Shown here: positions 62,197 to 64,000 of the stretch, one piece after another | Position numbering within the stretch: position 1 is the stretch's first letter | Layout of the letters: the number at the start of each line of letters is the position of its first letter | Assembly: GCF_001514235.1 (NCBI RefSeq) | Contig: NZ_KQ948924.1 | Coordinates: forward strand, 999,832-1,063,831 | From: Streptomyces caeruleatus | Lineage (GTDB): Bacteria; Actinomycetota; Actinomycetes; Streptomycetales; Streptomycetaceae | DNA: 64,000 nt | Direction of reading: 5' to 3' | The notes under the pieces: generated by a model | Database searches by the model: none | Seen by the model: only the letters and a program-made list of their open reading frames with translations | Told to the model about the DNA's origin: nothing | Position numbers and translations under genes: made by a program

Positions 62197-63441
62197 TCAC
62201 CCCCACGGCAACCACGCCCGCACCTCGAACCCCCCGTCCGCGCCCGGCCCGTGCTCCAGCCGTCCGCCCGTCAGCGTCGCCCGTTCCGTCAGCCCGATCA
62301 GCCCCTGTCCGGATCCGGGGACGTGGGGGACCTCGCCCTCGGGCGCGGGATTGCGCACCGCCATGGACAGGCCCTCGCCCGGTGCGCCGGTCACCGTCAC
62401 CGTGACCTCCGTGCCGGGCGCGTGCTTGCGGGCGTTGGTCAAACCCTCCTGGGCGATGCGGTAGGCGGTGCGGCCGACGGAGGCGGGGACGGCGGCGGGG
62501 TCGGTGACGCGCTGGTCGAGGGTGACCTTCATGCCGGCCTCGCGGGACTCGGTGACCAGCGTCTCCAGCGCCGCGAGGGTCGGCTGGGGGCGGCTGGTGT
62601 CGTCGGGCTCCCCCGCCCGCAGCACGCCGATGATCTCCCGTAGGTCCTGGAGGGCCTCATGGGCGCTCTCCCGGATGACGCCCGCCGCCCGCGCGATCTC
62701 CTCGCGGGGCGCGTCCGGCCGGAACTCCAGTGCGCCCGCGTGCACGCTGAGCAGCGTCAGCCGGTGGGCGAGGACGTCGTGCATCTCCCGGGCGATGGCC
62801 TCACGGGCGAGCCGCTGCGCCTGCTCGGCCCGCAGCCGCGCCTCCGTCTCGGCGCGCCGGGCACGGTCGCGCAGGCTGAGCATGAGCTGCCGTTTGGACC
62901 GGGCGAGCATGCCCCAGCCGACGACCGCGACGGTCAGCAACGCGGCCAGGACGAGGGTCCAGCCGTACGGCAGGTCGGGGTCGGGGCGAAACCAGTAGAA
63001 CACCGCGGTCATGGCCGCGTACGCCCCTGCCACCCAGGCGACGTACCGGAAGGGCCGGTGCACGGCGAGCGTGAACAGGGCGACCAGGCTGGCGCCCCCC
63101 GCCGTGCTCGACACCAGGGTGACCGGCACCATCGCTGCGGCGAGCCCGAAGGGCCAACGACGCCGCAGCCACACCGCGGCGCAGCAGAGCGCGCCGATGA
63201 GCTGGTCGACGGCCGCGTAGCCGGCCGGGATGTCCTCTTTGCGGATCGTGTCCGCGGCGAGCAGTCCGACGAACACGGCCAGCAGGAAGGCGGAGAAGTC
63301 GACCACCCAGTCGCGTGCGGTGCGCCTCGGTCGCCCCGGGCACTCGACGTCGGAGTCGAACTCCTTGATCAGGGCCGAGGGCAGCAACCAGCGCCGCCCC
63401 GCGAACGCCTGGGGTACGGGCTCCGGCTTGTCACCACTCAC
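62197..63441 (-). CDS. Two-component sensor histidine kinase (HisKA_3 type)
   Basis: 414 residues if GTG at 63441 is the start; a TTG at 63450 gives 417. Neither has a strong ribosome site. Five or six membrane helices (about 45-195) form the sensor. The dimerisation/phosphotransfer helix REAIAREMHDVLAHRLTLLSV carries the phosphohistidine. The ATPase domain keeps the N-box GLTNARKHAPG and the G-box GSGQGLIGLTERA. It pairs with the response regulator encoded next. No extracellular ligand domain is present, so it probably senses a membrane or envelope signal. Confidence 0.92.
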   Translation of the reverse strand: MSGDKPEPVPQAFAGRRWLLPSALIKEFDSDVECPGRPRRTARDWVVDFSAFLLAVFVGLLAADTIRKEDIPAGYAAVDQLIGALCCAAVWLRRRWPFGLAAAMVPVTLVSSTAGGASLVALFTLAVHRPFRYVAWVAGAYAAMTAVFYWFRPDPDLPYGWTLVLAALLTVAVVGWGMLARSKRQLMLSLRDRARRAETEARLRAEQAQRLAREAIAREMHDVLAHRLTLLSVHAGALEFRPDAPREEIARAAGVIRESAHEALQDLREIIGVLRAGEPDDTSRPQPTLAALETLVTESREAGMKVTLDQRVTDPAAVPASVGRTAYRIAQEGLTNARKHAPGTEVTVTVTGAPGEGLSMAVRNPAPEGEVPHVPGSGQGLIGLTERATLTGGRLEHGPGADGGFEVRAWLPWG

Positions 63442-63619
63442 GATCGACAAATCTACGCAGTGCCGACCCCGGGAGCGCCGCTGTCGGCACGATCACCGAC
63501 CAAAGTCGCGCCGTCGCAGACTTTGGACGCGGCCGGCCACCCGGAACCTGAACTTCCGTCGGTCATGGCTCGCCCCGCGGCCGATGCGCGAGGGGGGTCC
63601 GCGGGGCGAGAGTCATGGC

Positions 63620-63820
63620 ATGAAGCAGTTGCTGGAGTTCCTCGGAGTCATCGCCCTGGCGCAGGGTGTCGTGGGCCTGCTGAACGAGTTCACCGACTGG
63701 GACTGGGGTCTCGTGCAGGGAATCGGCCTTCTCGACGGCTACGAGATCTATGTGAGCGTCGCCCTGCTCGTGCTGGCGGTCGCGCTGTTCGCTGCCGCCG
63801 AGAGCCGGAAGTCCGGCTGA
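63620..63820 (+). CDS. Small two-helix membrane protein
   Basis: 66 residues from ATG at 63620. Helix 1 (LLEFLGVIALAQGVVGLLN) and helix 2 (IYVSVALLVLAVALFAAAE) are joined by an acidic loop (FTDWDWGLVQG). GGCGAGAG lies upstream. An out-of-frame ATG five bases earlier is not used. It is divergent from the kinase gene. The function is unknown. Confidence 0.72.
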   Translation: MKQLLEFLGVIALAQGVVGLLNEFTDWDWGLVQGIGLLDGYEIYVSVALLVLAVALFAAAESRKSG

Positions 63821-63911
63821 ACTCGGACCGGACCTCCGGCTGTCGCACCGTTCCTCGGTGCCTACCGCGGCCCGCGGGCCCGCGGACCTGCGGACCTACG
63901 GACCTACGCGG

Positions 63912-64000
63912 TCAGCAGCTGTAGTTGACCAGGTCGAAGGACTCGTAGTGGTCGGCCGTGTAGTAGTCCTCCTGGTTGCTCTGACCGGTGACGATCCGGC
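63912..64000 (-). CDS. Guanyl-specific ribonuclease, RNase Sa family (C-terminal part)
   Basis: The gene enters from the right edge; only the last 28 codons are visible. They read RIVTGQSNQEDYYTADHYESF and end DLVNYSC, nearly the same pattern as the end of RNase Sa (RIITGEATQEDYYTGDHYATF). The Arg of RIVTG and the His of DHYESF correspond to the catalytic Arg69 and His85, and the final Cys to the disulfide partner. It should be a secreted guanosine-specific RNase. Confidence 0.85.
   Translation of the reverse strand, partial: RIVTGQSNQEDYYTADHYESFDLVNYSC

Noticed and set aside
58984..62643. 1219-codon plus-strand frame
   Set aside because: It runs through the dehydrogenase in another frame and across the antisense of the P450 and two-component genes. 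The composition is Arg/Gly-rich and low in hydrophobic residues, so it is not a gene.
63880..63910. Short tandem CGGACCTNC units near the right edge
   Set aside because: Three 9-bp units between convergent genes are too few and too short to support a functional call.

Overview
The window is high-GC actinobacterial DNA, almost certainly from a Streptomyces. Codon third positions are strongly G/C and GTG starts with AGGAGG-type ribosome sites are frequent. The gene complement is typical of the genus: ROK kinase, GntR/UTRA regulator, NarL-type two-component pair, P450, SNF2/SWIM pair, RNase Sa-type ribonuclease and secreted SGNH hydrolase. No rRNA, tRNA or CRISPR array was seen.

Left third (1-16 kb): metabolic modules. 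(i) 1-3.6 kb, minus strand: a SAF-domain oxidoreductase, E1 alpha, E1 beta and the start of an E2 lipoyl protein (acetoin/2-oxoacid dehydrogenase type). (ii) 4.15-7.5 kb, minus strand: a glucitol/sorbitol-type PTS (IIC, IIB, two IIA paralogues, a small zinc-ribbon protein and GutM). Divergent from it are a dedicated HPr and a SorC-family regulator. Near-identical TTTGCACATT..TGCA elements lie upstream of the oxidoreductase/E1 operon and in the PTS/HPr intergenic region, so all three units probably form one regulon for an unidentified polyol. (iii) 9.4-14.9 kb: an amidohydrolase, an Fe-S-assembly-like protein, a zinc alcohol dehydrogenase and a DUF1097 protein, divergent from a GAF/AAA/Fis regulator. 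This looks like the accessory part of a propane/phenol-type binuclear-iron monooxygenase locus without the monooxygenase.

Middle (16-37 kb): a TetR regulator and a secreted beta-propeller protein, then a large glycoside-utilisation locus. It has an Opp/Dpp-type ABC transporter with a fused permease-ATPase subunit, two GH78 alpha-L-rhamnosidase-like enzymes and two alpha/beta hydrolases, with a divergent LacI regulator and a GH43-like protein. SGNH hydrolase, beta-lactamase-fold serine hydrolase and a frameshifted type-B carboxylesterase follow.

Accessory stretch (37-50 kb): an isolated N-terminal fragment of a 3-oxoadipate enol-lactonase gene and an unusually A/T-rich leader precede a three-gene operon. 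That operon encodes a free-standing NRPS-type adenylation enzyme, a membrane flavoprotein resembling the fungal TmpA family, and an enoyl-CoA hydratase. After a terminator come an eroded IS1380-type transposase and a two-gene STAND/WD40 system whose two proteins share a YQAGRDQ-type motif. A degraded TetR gene, a crotonase and an acyl-CoA ligase complete the stretch.

Right end (50-64 kb): conserved chromosomal genes. These are a SWIM protein and SNF2 helicase, a membrane protein, a ROK sugar kinase, a GntR regulator with two TGTCYGGACA operators, a Gfo/Idh/MocA dehydrogenase, a cytochrome P450, a response regulator and histidine kinase, a small membrane protein and the 3' end of an RNase Sa-like gene.

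The best candidates for undescribed biology are the adenylation/membrane-flavoprotein/hydratase operon, the YQAGRDQ-tagged STAND pair, and the PTS/E1 polyol regulon.
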